A DNA stretch of 37,495 nt from a virus. The notes beneath the pieces are model-generated. The model made no database searches. It was given only the letters and a program-made list of their open reading frames with translations, and was not told the origin of the DNA. The DNA is taken from positions 1-37,495 of the IMG/VR virus record IMGVR_UViG_3300021438_000037; one strand, 5' to 3'. Positions 29,519-37,495 of this stretch are shown here, piece after piece. The stretch's first letter is position 1, and every line of letters starts with the position of its first letter. A program made the position numbers and the translations under genes.

Positions 29519-31570
29519 ATGGCGAATGAACAACCAGAACAATCACAATGGGAAGAGCCTTCTGAGAATGATAAGGAACTCACCCAATGGGTTGTAGCTC
29601 ACCTTGACCGTTGGCGTGACTACCGTGACACCAACTTCATTGACGATTGGGAAGAGTATGAGCGTATTTTCCGTGGTCAATGGGCTGCTGAAGATAAAAC
29701 CCGTGAGAGCGAACGTAGCCGCATTATTTCTCCTGCCACCCAACAAGCAGTAGAAACACGTCATGCTGAAATTATTGAAGCCATCTTTGGCAATGGTGAG
29801 TTCTTTGACATTCAGGATGACATTCTGGATGTAGACAAGAATCCAATGGATGTGGAAAGCCTTAAAGCCTTGCTGATGGAAGATTTTAAGCAAGATAAAA
29901 TTAAGAAGAGCATTGACCACATCGAACTGATGGCTGAAATTTATGGCACAGGCATCGGTGAGATTATTGTTAAGGAAGTTGTTAGCCTTAAGCCAGCTAC
30001 ACGACCCATTCCCGGCGCACAAGGCCAAGCAGCCATTGGTGTGCTCGAAGGAACACGCACAAGCGTTAGCCTCAAGCCTGTAAACCCCAAGAACTTCCTC
30101 ATTGACCCCAATGCTGAAACCATTGACGATGCAATGGGCTGTGCAATTGAAAAGTATGTGTCTATTCACAAAATTGTGGAAGGCATGGAGAAGGGAATCT
30201 ATCGCAAGGTTGACATTGGAACCACCTATGACGATAGCAGCCTAGAGCCTACTCAAGAAATTGTAGACTTTCAGGATGATAAGGTAAAACTAATTACCTA
30301 TTACGGCCTTGTCCCTAAAGAATATTTGATGGGCTTGGATGAGAATAAGGTTGAAATGGTTGACCTGTTCCCAGAAGATTCTCTGGCAGATGATTATTCC
30401 CAGCTTGTAGAAGCTATTATTGTTATTGCTAACGATAGTATGCTGCTCAAAGCAGAAGAAAATCCCTATATGATGAAAGATAGGCCTCTGGTTGCCTATC
30501 AGGATGATTCTGTACCCGGACGCTTCTATGGGCGAGGCACGGTAGAGAAGGCCTACAACATGCAGAAGGCCATTGACGGGCAGCTACGTGCCCACATGGA
30601 TTCTGTGGCCCTCACAACGGCCCCTATGATGGGCATGGATGCCACTCGTCTGCCTCGTGGTGCTAAGTTTGAGGTGCGTCCCGGCAAGGCTGTGCTTACT
30701 AACGGGCCTCCGGGAGAAATTCTATTCCCGTTCCACTTCGGACAAACCACCCAAGACGCCCCTGCTGCGGCCCAGAACTTCGAGCGTATGCTGCTTCAGG
30801 CCACTGGCACAGTAGACAGTGCTGGTTTGCCCTCCAATGTGCCCCGTGACGCCGGTGCTCAGGGTATGTCGATGGCAATGGCTGGAATTATCAAGAAATA
30901 TAAACGCACCTTGGTTAATTTCCAAGAAGATTTCATGATTCCGTTCATTTATAAGGCTGCTCACCGCTATATGCAGTTTGCACCTGAGCGTTATCCATCG
31001 GTGGATGTAACTTTCATCCCCACAGCCACCCTTGGCATTCTTGCCCGTGAGTTTGAACAGCAGCAGCTTATTGGTTTATTGCAAACCCTTGGCCCGAACA
31101 CCCCTGTTCTGCCTTTGTTACTCAAAGGAATTCTGGCTAATAGCAGCATTACCAACCGTGGCGAGCTTATGGCAGCTCTGGACAAGATGGGCCAGCCAGA
31201 CCCACAGGCAGCAGCAGCTCAGCAGGCTCAGGTACAGGCTCAAGCAGAGCTCCTACAGGCCCAAACAGCCGATTTGAAGGCTAGTGCTATGTCCAAGGCT
31301 GCAACGGCCCAGAAAACAACCGTAGAAGCCCAATACATACCACAGGAAGTGCAGGCTAAGCTCACAGCAGCTATTTCTACCAATTTAGACCAAGGCTCGG
31401 CTGATGACAAAGAGTTTGAGAAGCGGGCTAAGCTGGCTGACCTGATGTTTAAAGAGAAAACCCTTTCTTTGAAGGAAAAAGACATTCAATCCAATGAGCG
31501 CATTGCTTTGGCCCAGATGACCCATAAAAAGGCCTCTGACCAAGCGTTTTCCCAAGCTCTTGGGGGATAA
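29519..31570 (+). CDS. Portal protein
   Basis: A 683-residue protein that should form the dodecameric DNA gate of the head. It follows the terminase and has the P22-like pattern: an N-terminal helical clip (ELTQWVVAHLDRWRDYRDTN), a conserved core with DDWEEYERIFRGQWAAED and RSRIISPATQQAVETRHAEI, and a helical Ala/Gln-rich C-terminus (from about residue 560) like the barrel of long portals. The length is similar to the P22 portal. It is preceded by GAGG. Assigned by pattern and order; no alignment was possible. Confidence 0.88.
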   Translation: MANEQPEQSQWEEPSENDKELTQWVVAHLDRWRDYRDTNFIDDWEEYERIFRGQWAAEDKTRESERSRIISPATQQAVETRHAEIIEAIFGNGEFFDIQDDILDVDKNPMDVESLKALLMEDFKQDKIKKSIDHIELMAEIYGTGIGEIIVKEVVSLKPATRPIPGAQGQAAIGVLEGTRTSVSLKPVNPKNFLIDPNAETIDDAMGCAIEKYVSIHKIVEGMEKGIYRKVDIGTTYDDSSLEPTQEIVDFQDDKVKLITYYGLVPKEYLMGLDENKVEMVDLFPEDSLADDYSQLVEAIIVIANDSMLLKAEENPYMMKDRPLVAYQDDSVPGRFYGRGTVEKAYNMQKAIDGQLRAHMDSVALTTAPMMGMDATRLPRGAKFEVRPGKAVLTNGPPGEILFPFHFGQTTQDAPAAAQNFERMLLQATGTVDSAGLPSNVPRDAGAQGMSMAMAGIIKKYKRTLVNFQEDFMIPFIYKAAHRYMQFAPERYPSVDVTFIPTATLGILAREFEQQQLIGLLQTLGPNTPVLPLLLKGILANSSITNRGELMAALDKMGQPDPQAAAAQQAQVQAQAELLQAQTADLKASAMSKAATAQKTTVEAQYIPQEVQAKLTAAISTNLDQGSADDKEFEKRAKLADLMFKEKTLSLKEKDIQSNERIALAQMTHKKASDQAFSQALGG

Positions 31571-32122
31571 ATGGACGATAAACTTCTCATCCTTGCGGAG
31601 GTTGTAGGGAAGCTGAAGGCTCAGGTAAAGGAGCTTTCTTCTACAACCGCTGAGGTTTCCAAGCAGGAAGGCCCACAAGGAGCACAAGGCCCTATGGGAG
31701 CCACTGGTAAGCAGGGGCCTAAAGGAGAACGAGGGGAAAGAGGCGCTGATGGCGTAGACGGTAAGGATGGGGCTGATGGACAAGATGGAACTTCTGTTGT
31801 AGATGCGTACATTGCAGCAGATAACAGCCTTGTTTTAAAACTATCCAATGGGAATGAAATTGACACAGGCCCAATACTGGACAGTTTCAACAATGCTACA
31901 TACATTGCAAATTCTCAAGCTGGCTTCGACCCTTCAACACTTCCTTTTAGTTCTTCAACAACAACACCTACAGAAATTATTGTTAAACAAAATAATGCTT
32001 GGGTAAGAACATCGTGGAGTACGTTTACAAGTTGGCTGGGCACTATATCAACCCCGGGCGTAACGGTAAACAGTGAACTTATTACAGTTAATGGAGCAAC
32101 AGTTTATGTTAATGGAGCTTAA
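31571..32122 (+). CDS. Collagen-like fibre protein
   Basis: A 183-residue protein. Residues 1-30 form a helix suited to a coiled coil; residues 34-75 contain 14 uninterrupted Gly-X-Y triplets (GPQ, GAQ, GPM to GTS), a collagen-like triple helix. This is followed by a globular beta segment (VVDAYIAADNSLVLKLSNG) that resembles trimerisation domains of phage fibres. Proline occurs only in the X position. It follows the portal and precedes the large fibre, so it probably forms a trimeric head or tail fibre. Confidence 0.8.
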   Translation: MDDKLLILAEVVGKLKAQVKELSSTTAEVSKQEGPQGAQGPMGATGKQGPKGERGERGADGVDGKDGADGQDGTSVVDAYIAADNSLVLKLSNGNEIDTGPILDSFNNATYIANSQAGFDPSTLPFSSSTTTPTEIIVKQNNAWVRTSWSTFTSWLGTISTPGVTVNSELITVNGATVYVNGA

Positions 32123-32125
32123 TAC

Positions 32126-33958
32126 ATGGAACACGTAGTTATCGGCTTAGGTGAAATTCACCGACCACATAATTGGGAATGGGCTGATGCAACTGCTCGT
32201 GCTAATGAGGTTGTAACCGACACAACCCTTATTAACTGCTTTGGTTTACAGCTTTCTGACAATTCTCTTTGGAGGTTATCAGCAGCAGCCCCTGCCGTGT
32301 GGACTTCAGTGGCAGGGGGTGGAACTATTGGAAGCATTGCTTCTGCTGATGGTTCAGTGACAGTGACCACCGTTGGGAGCGCTGTAGACCTTTCTGTTCC
32401 AGCAGCTACTGCTACCACTGATGTTGTGATACAAGTACGCAACACCACTGGAGCCACACTAACCAAAGGTACTGTAGTTTATATTTCAGGAGCTACAGGA
32501 CAAATTCCTACGGTTTCTAAAGCATTGGCTACATCGGATGCAACCTCTGCTCAAACCTTGGGTGTGCTTTCTGCTAACATAGCAAACAATGCTAACGGTT
32601 ATGTAACTATTACAGGTATTCTTACTGGAATGGATACCTCAGCCTTTGCTGATGGGGCTCAACTGTATTTAAGTGGAACAACAGCAGGAACATATACTTC
32701 GACAAAAACCCTTGCACCAACACACTTGGTTTATGTTGGCATTGTAGAATATTCTCATGCCACCCAAGGTAAAATATTTGTTAAGGTTCAAAATGGCTAC
32801 GAATTGGATGAACTCCATAACGTAGATGCGGATGCTCCTGCCACTGGACACACCATTCTGTATAATGCTTCTAATAGCTTGTGGGAAAGCCGTTCTATTA
32901 CTTATTCTGACCTCACAGGCACAGTTCCTACATGGAATCAAAACACCACTGGTAATGCTTCTAATGTTACAGGAATTGTAGCTATAGCTAACGGAGGTAC
33001 AGGCACTACTACTCCCGGACTCGTAGCAGGCACGAATGTAACCATTTCAGGTACATGGCCTAATCAAACTATTAATTCTACTGCTAGTGGTTCTGGTACA
33101 GTTACTTCGGTTGCTGCGTCAGTTCCTTCTTTTCTATCAGTTACAGGAAGCCCAATAACTAGCTCTGGAACACTAGCAATTAGTTATTCTGGAACTGCTC
33201 TTCCAATTGCTAATGGTGGAACAAACTCTACTGATACTCCTACGGCTGGTGGTATTGGCTACGGAACAGGAACTGCACACGCATATACCTCCGCTGGTAC
33301 AGCAGGGCAAGTGCTTACATCTAACGGAGCTTCTGCGCCTACTTGGACAACGGTTAGTGGAAGTGGAACCGTAACATCTGTTGCTGTGTCTGGAGGAACT
33401 ACTGGATTAACTACTTCTGGTGGCCCAATTACTAGCTCTGGAACAATTACTTTAACTGGTACGCTTGCTGTTGCAAACGGAGGAACAGGTGTAACAACAT
33501 CTACTGGTTCCGGGTCGAATGTATTAAGTACAAGTCCAACACTTGTAACTCCTCTTCTTGGCACACCAACATCAGGAATATTAAGCAACTGTACAGTAGA
33601 TGGGACAAATCCTGTAGGCTATTTGAATGTTCCACAAAATGCCCAAGGAACTTCTTATACACTTGTTGCTTCGGATGCAGGTAAGTTTATTTATAACTCT
33701 GCTGGTACTAGCGTAACTTATACCATTCCTCTAGCATCTGTTGTAGCCTTTCCTATTGGAACAGTTATTAGTTTTGTTAATATGTCATCTAGTCCAGTTA
33801 CTATTGCTATAAGTTCTGGTTCAGATGTTTTATGGCTTGCAGGAACAAATACAAGCGGTAGCCGAACATTGGGACAATATTCTTTAGCGTCAATTACTAA
33901 AGTAGCAGGACTTGCTTCTAATGGTGTGTGGCTTATTGCTGGAGCTGGTTTAACATGA
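32126..33958 (+). CDS. Large tail fibre-like protein (module 2)
   Basis: A 610-residue Gly/Ser/Thr/Ala-rich fibre with repeated beta units (for example IANGGTGTTT, SGSGTVTSVA and AGQVLTSNGASAPTW). GGAG precedes the ATG. The N-terminal region with HRPHNWEWADATARAN may attach to the virion. Its C-terminal 130 residues are homologous to those of the fibre at 1313-2341, and the stop overlaps the next adhesin gene as ATGA in both. This is a paralogous, module-level duplication. Probable host-recognition fibre shaft. Confidence 0.8.
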   Translation: MEHVVIGLGEIHRPHNWEWADATARANEVVTDTTLINCFGLQLSDNSLWRLSAAAPAVWTSVAGGGTIGSIASADGSVTVTTVGSAVDLSVPAATATTDVVIQVRNTTGATLTKGTVVYISGATGQIPTVSKALATSDATSAQTLGVLSANIANNANGYVTITGILTGMDTSAFADGAQLYLSGTTAGTYTSTKTLAPTHLVYVGIVEYSHATQGKIFVKVQNGYELDELHNVDADAPATGHTILYNASNSLWESRSITYSDLTGTVPTWNQNTTGNASNVTGIVAIANGGTGTTTPGLVAGTNVTISGTWPNQTINSTASGSGTVTSVAASVPSFLSVTGSPITSSGTLAISYSGTALPIANGGTNSTDTPTAGGIGYGTGTAHAYTSAGTAGQVLTSNGASAPTWTTVSGSGTVTSVAVSGGTTGLTTSGGPITSSGTITLTGTLAVANGGTGVTTSTGSGSNVLSTSPTLVTPLLGTPTSGILSNCTVDGTNPVGYLNVPQNAQGTSYTLVASDAGKFIYNSAGTSVTYTIPLASVVAFPIGTVISFVNMSSSPVTIAISSGSDVLWLAGTNTSGSRTLGQYSLASITKVAGLASNGVWLIAGAGLT

Positions 33959-35958
33959 GTGGTATTCTAGCTCAACTTTCAAGCGTTGCTACAAAGGTAT
34001 TAGACCCTTTGTGGGAATATGTTACCCTACTTCTGCATGGTGACGGGACTAACGGCGCTCAAAATAATACGTTTCTCGATAGTAGCACAAACAACTTTAC
34101 TATCACCCGCAACGGCAATACTACGCAAGGTACGTTTACGCCGTATGGTGCTAATTGGAGTAACTACTTTAGCAGTAATGCCTACATAACCACTACTGGA
34201 GGAACCGCTACCGCAATGGGTTTGGGAGATTTCACATGGGAATTATGGGTAAACGTTCCCGCATCTGGATTGTATCAAACTTTTATTGAAAATCGAAGCA
34301 ATCAAGCAACGGGTAGTACTGATGGATTTTATTTTGGGTTAAATACTGGAACGCTTACACCTATAGTGTATACAACGTCCTTGGTTTTAAGTTCATCAGT
34401 CGCCTTAACCGTAAACACTTGGAATCATGTTGCACTTGTACGCTCTGCTGGTACATTACAAATTTGGATAAATGGTGCTTCTGGTGGAACTGTTTCCAAT
34501 AGCACCAACTTAACAAGCCAACCAGTTTATTTTGGTAATTCCACAGGTACAAGTCTTGCTCTTACAGGACATATCTCTAACGTCCGTATGGTAAAAGGAA
34601 CTGCGGTTTATACAGCAGCTTTTACACCCAGTACAATACCCTTAACCGCTATTAGTGGAACATCTTTGCTTACTTGCCAATCAAATCGTTTTATTGACAA
34701 CAGTAGCAACGCTTTTACTATTACTCGTAGTGGTTCTCCTGCCATTCAACACTTTAGTCCTTTTAATCTATATTCTCAATATAGAGATAAAACTATTGGT
34801 GGGTCAGGGTACTTTGATGGTACGGGTGATTATTTAAACTTTACTGATACAAGTAATGTAATGGATTTGGGTGGTGCAACTGCATCGTTTGAGGCTTGGA
34901 TATATCCTACTGCTGCGACTTGTGTTTTGATGACAAAGTATGGTGGCGCTACTACTTATAGTATTACAAACGGCATTGAATATACAATTGCTTTAGTTTC
35001 ACAGCAATTTTTAATGTATTACAACGTAGCGGGTACTTTTGGAACTTTAGCAGACCCAACTACAGGACGAGCATTAAATCAGTGGTATCACATTGTTGTA
35101 GCATCAAACACCACAACTTTATCGTTGTATGTAAATGGAACAAGAGTAGTAACTGCAACTGCTGGTATTACAAAACCAACAACTAGAACTACTGTTAGAT
35201 TTGGTTTGGATTCTGCTACTACTTATTTAAACGGGTATTTATCAGATGTTAGGTTTATACAAGGCACTGGTGCTTACGATGCTTCTCAAACAACAATTAC
35301 TATACCAACTGCTCCACTTACCGCTGTAACTAATACTAGCCTTTTACTTTCCTACACCAATGCTGGCATCTACGACAACACCTCAATGAACATTTTGGAG
35401 ACTGTTGGTAATGCACAGGTAAGTAATACAAAATCTAAATTTGGAGGAACATCTCTTTATTTTGATGGAACTGGAGATTATTTAACTATTCCAGCACAAC
35501 AGAATTATAATTTTGGAACTGGTTCATTCACTATTGAATTCTGGATAAATTATACATCTGTTACAACATATGCAGGTTTATTTGATTCCCGTGCCGCTGG
35601 TGGAACTACAGCAAACTGGGCAATAGGTTTATACACAGTTAGTGCAACAAATAGAATTGATTTTATTTATGGAACAACTAGATTAACAACAACTTCTGCT
35701 ATTACTGCAAATACATGGACGCATGTTGCTATTGTAAGGTCTGGAGGGGTTATAAAAGTTTATATTAACGGAACCGCAGATGCCACTACTGCAACATCAT
35801 CAGTCGCTATAGATGCAGGTTCATCAACGGTTTGGATTGGAGCAGCAAAAGACCCTTATTATTTAAACGGTTATCTTGATGATTTTCGTATTACTAAAGG
35901 TGTTGCTCGTTATACAACTAATTTTAGTGTTCCAACACAATCTTTTATAAATCAATAA
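33955..35958 (+). CDS. LamG-repeat adhesin (receptor-binding candidate)
   Basis: A 667-residue protein; the start is the ATG of the ATGA overlap (an in-frame ATG at 33928 is possible). Three concanavalin/LamG-like domains are visible, each with W-N-HVA(L/I)VR, Y(I/V)NG and YLNGY(L)(S/D)D(V/F)R-type strands (around residues 90-210, 310-450 and 510-655). LamG folds bind glycans, so it is a strong candidate for the tip that contacts host polysaccharide. Carried by the fibre encoded just upstream. No enzymatic residues identified; a depolymerase is not shown. Confidence 0.78.
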   Translation: MSGILAQLSSVATKVLDPLWEYVTLLLHGDGTNGAQNNTFLDSSTNNFTITRNGNTTQGTFTPYGANWSNYFSSNAYITTTGGTATAMGLGDFTWELWVNVPASGLYQTFIENRSNQATGSTDGFYFGLNTGTLTPIVYTTSLVLSSSVALTVNTWNHVALVRSAGTLQIWINGASGGTVSNSTNLTSQPVYFGNSTGTSLALTGHISNVRMVKGTAVYTAAFTPSTIPLTAISGTSLLTCQSNRFIDNSSNAFTITRSGSPAIQHFSPFNLYSQYRDKTIGGSGYFDGTGDYLNFTDTSNVMDLGGATASFEAWIYPTAATCVLMTKYGGATTYSITNGIEYTIALVSQQFLMYYNVAGTFGTLADPTTGRALNQWYHIVVASNTTTLSLYVNGTRVVTATAGITKPTTRTTVRFGLDSATTYLNGYLSDVRFIQGTGAYDASQTTITIPTAPLTAVTNTSLLLSYTNAGIYDNTSMNILETVGNAQVSNTKSKFGGTSLYFDGTGDYLTIPAQQNYNFGTGSFTIEFWINYTSVTTYAGLFDSRAAGGTTANWAIGLYTVSATNRIDFIYGTTRLTTTSAITANTWTHVAIVRSGGVIKVYINGTADATTATSSVAIDAGSSTVWIGAAKDPYYLNGYLDDFRITKGVARYTTNFSVPTQSFINQ

Positions 35959-35960
35959 TT

Positions 35961-36233
35961 ATGCTTTACTCTAAATTTGGTTCAATTCCTAAAGAAGAAA
36001 CAGACGGCACAGAAGGCTGGATTGAGGTAGATTATCCTCCTACCGCTGGTGAGGGACAAGAGGTAGTTTGGTGGTTTCCCCCGGGATGGGTTGTACGGCC
36101 TGTAAAACCCGATGGAAACTGGTCATGGAGCCAATCTACGGAACAGTGGGTGGAATATTTTGTTGAAACCACTACGCTAGACGTGCAAAACACAGGTACT
36201 GACACAATTCAAGTAGGAACTACATTAACTTAA
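35961..36233 (+). CDS. Small Trp-rich protein after adhesin
   Basis: A 90-residue protein starting MLYSKFGSIPKEETDGTEGW, rich in Trp and Pro (VVWWFPPGWVVRP, NWSWSQSTEQWVEY) and ending with a beta repeat. It occupies the place that the 157-residue protein holds in the other fibre module and shares the Trp/Asp style of its C-terminus. A fibre-associated accessory role is plausible but unproved. Confidence 0.6.
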   Translation: MLYSKFGSIPKEETDGTEGWIEVDYPPTAGEGQEVVWWFPPGWVVRPVKPDGNWSWSQSTEQWVEYFVETTTLDVQNTGTDTIQVGTTLT

Positions 36234-36240
36234 ATATTAA

Positions 36241-36259
36241 AGAAATGCTTGACATTTCT
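36241..36259. promoter_or_regulatory. Inverted repeat over the -35 of the capsid promoter
   Basis: A perfect 7-bp inverted repeat, AGAAATG and CATTTCT with a 5-base centre, covers the -35 box TTGACA (36249-36254). It has no T-run. A repressor bound there would block the promoter, or it may be a chance stem. No known operator matches. Confidence 0.45.
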
Positions 36260-36277
36260 GAATAAGTGTGGTATAAT
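36249..36277 (+). promoter_or_regulatory. Strong sigma70-type promoter for scaffold-capsid unit
   Basis: A perfect TTGACA (36249-36254), 17-base spacer and perfect TATAAT (36272-36277) with an extended -10 TG (36269-36270). Transcription would begin about 18 bases before the ATG at 36302 and run through scaffold and capsid to the terminator at 1087-1116 across the window joint. It shares the spacer end AAGTGTG with the promoter at 27260. Confidence 0.9.
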
Positions 36278-36301
36278 AACAACACTTGAAAGGATAAGTC
36301 T

Positions 36302-36544
36302 ATGACCCCTGAACTACAGAAATATTATGAAGATATGTTTTCTTTAATGGCTATGCCCGGATGGACAGCCTTGATGGAAGATTTAACAACCCTAAAAACC
36401 GAACTTAGTAATATTACTACTGTCAATGACGAAAAAACATTGAACTTCCGTAAAGGACAGCTAGATATTCTAACTTTAATACTAACACGTAAAGAGGTTT
36501 GTTCACAAGTATATGAGGAGCTAAAGAATGAAGAGATTCTTTGA
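36302..36544 (+). CDS. Small protein upstream of scaffold
   Basis: An 80-residue helical protein starting MTPELQKYYEDMFSLMAMPG; AAAGGA lies eight bases upstream. Charged helices (EDLTTLKTELSNITT, KGQLDILTLILTRKEVC) with no membrane segment. It is the first gene of the short operon driven by the 36249 promoter. Small proteins like this precede scaffold genes in many podoviruses. Function is unknown. Confidence 0.7.
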   Translation: MTPELQKYYEDMFSLMAMPGWTALMEDLTTLKTELSNITTVNDEKTLNFRKGQLDILTLILTRKEVCSQVYEELKNEEIL

Positions 36545-36767
36545 ATTCCGCTGTACGAACAACCACTTATTTGAACGATACATAGACGAGAACATTCGTA
36601 TAGACAATTGCCCAACCTGTAACGAAGAAGCTCAAAGAATTGTATCCATGCCTCGTGTATCTTTGGAGGGCATTACTGGTGCTTTCCCCGGAGCTGCTGA
36701 TGCGTGGGTGCGTAAGCGAGCTGAAAAGCTCAATCAAGAACGGAAACTAGCCGCCCAAGAAGCATAA
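36528..36767 (+). CDS. FmdB-like zinc-ribbon protein
   Basis: A 79-residue protein starting MKRFFEFRCTNNHLFERYID, with C9 in the first knuckle and CPTC (C28, C31) in the second: the zinc-ribbon pattern of FmdB/CxxC_CxxC regulatory proteins. After the finger comes a helical tail with PGAADAWVRKRAEKLNQE, usual for phage members. It overlaps the previous gene by 17 bases. Zinc binding is probably incomplete by simple count (a His at 13 may be the fourth ligand). Its role in the capsid operon is unknown. Confidence 0.7.
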   Translation: MKRFFEFRCTNNHLFERYIDENIRIDNCPTCNEEAQRIVSMPRVSLEGITGAFPGAADAWVRKRAEKLNQERKLAAQEA

Positions 36768-36823
36768 GCTAGGTTCATAGATAAGTTTCCTAAAACCCCT
36801 TGCGGGCAGGATGAAAGGCAAAC

Positions 36824-37495
36824 ATGGCTATTATTGATAATGAAGAGGCGTCTACTGAAGACATTAGCGATATTACAGAGATTGATAAACCTGTAGAACA
36901 AGAAGAAGCTCCCCGTCCTAAGATTCCCGATAAATATGCGGGCAAGAGTTTAGAGGACATTGTGAATATGCACCAAGAGGCTGAAAAGCTAATTGGGCGA
37001 CAAGCACAAGAAGTAGGTGAGGTTCGAAAGCTCGCTGATGAACTCATTAAACAAAACCTTGCTAAGAATCAGCAACCGCCTGTACAAGAAGAAAACGAAA
37101 TTGATTTCTTTGAAGACCCAAAGAAAGCAGTTCGTAACGCTGTAGACAAACATCCAGATGTTCTTGCTGCAAAGCAGGCAACACAGGAATTTAAACAGAT
37201 GAAGACACAAGAGATGCTTGCAAAGAAGCATCCCGATGCGTCTGAAGTTGTTAGAGACCCGGAGTTTGTTGAATGGGTTAAAGGCTCTCCTTTGCGACTA
37301 AATATGTACGCTCAGGCAGATGCTGGTTATAACTTTGAGATGGCTGACGAACTTCTATCCACGTTTAAGCAGATTCGTTCTGTAAAAACTCAGCAAACAC
37401 AAACTAATGGCGAACAAGTTCGTAAACAGAGTTTGAAGGCTGCTGGTGTTGATACAGGAGGCTCTGGTGAAACTTCACAGAAAATATATCGTCGT
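36824..37495 (+). CDS. Scaffold protein, N-terminal part (continues at base 1)
   Basis: 224 codons run open to the window edge. AAAGG lies seven bases before the ATG. The N-terminal region is acidic and disordered, followed by IPDKYAGKSLEDIVNMHQEA and long charged helices, then a Gln-rich region. This is the usual layout of podovirus scaffolding proteins, which chaperone coat assembly and leave the prohead. The final codon is complete at 37495 and the frame continues in phase at base 1 to the TAG at 97-99, giving 256 residues in total. Confidence 0.85.
   Translation, partial: MAIIDNEEASTEDISDITEIDKPVEQEEAPRPKIPDKYAGKSLEDIVNMHQEAEKLIGRQAQEVGEVRKLADELIKQNLAKNQQPPVQEENEIDFFEDPKKAVRNAVDKHPDVLAAKQATQEFKQMKTQEMLAKKHPDASEVVRDPEFVEWVKGSPLRLNMYAQADAGYNFEMADELLSTFKQIRSVKTQQTQTNGEQVRKQSLKAAGVDTGGSGETSQKIYRR

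Overview
The window looks like the complete genome of a small tailed phage with P22/T7-like (podovirus-type) morphology genes, cut open inside one gene. The reading frame that runs off the right edge (scaffold protein, from 36824) continues in frame from base 1 to a stop at 97-99. The 37.5 kb is therefore best read as a circular map, either circularly permuted or closed by assembly. No integrase, repressor, phage RNA polymerase or tRNA is visible, so a lytic phage using host sigma70-type RNA polymerase is the simplest reading. The host is probably a Gram-negative, perhaps aquatic, bacterium. That rests on the gene families and lysis genes and is inference; the host genus cannot be read from the sequence.

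Layout: two divergent gene arms leave a roughly 1 kb non-coding control region (26473-27477) and converge on a bidirectional terminator at about 14.4 kb. The plus-strand arm carries packaging and virion genes in this order: small and large terminase, a Cys-rich protein, portal, collagen-like fibre, a large fibre/LamG adhesin module, two small proteins, scaffold, and (past the window joint) major capsid. A second, paralogous fibre/glycine-rich adhesin module follows, then a 2OG-Fe(II) oxygenase-like protein, tail adaptor and hub proteins, three large Ala-rich internal/ejection proteins, and a lysis cassette (secreted small protein, two holin candidates, GH24 endolysin). Two near-consensus extended -10 promoters, at 27260 and 36249, share their spacer sequence and probably drive the terminase end and the scaffold-capsid unit. 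A UUCG-tetraloop terminator closes the latter.

The minus-strand arm first carries a dozen very small, overlapping genes of unknown function (about 26.5 to 23.1 kb). The replication block follows: T7-like primase-helicase, family A DNA polymerase, SSB-like protein, 5'-3' exonuclease, HNH endonuclease, metallophosphoesterase, a MazZ-like dATP/dGTP diphosphohydrolase and a B12-dependent (class II) ribonucleotide reductase. Together these encode a compact replisome plus dNTP supply.

The least explained parts are the control region with its repeats and palindromes, the chain of tiny early genes joined by repeated SD-containing ATGA junctions, an 18-residue membrane microprotein linking a small gene to the primase-helicase, and the duplicated receptor-binding module.
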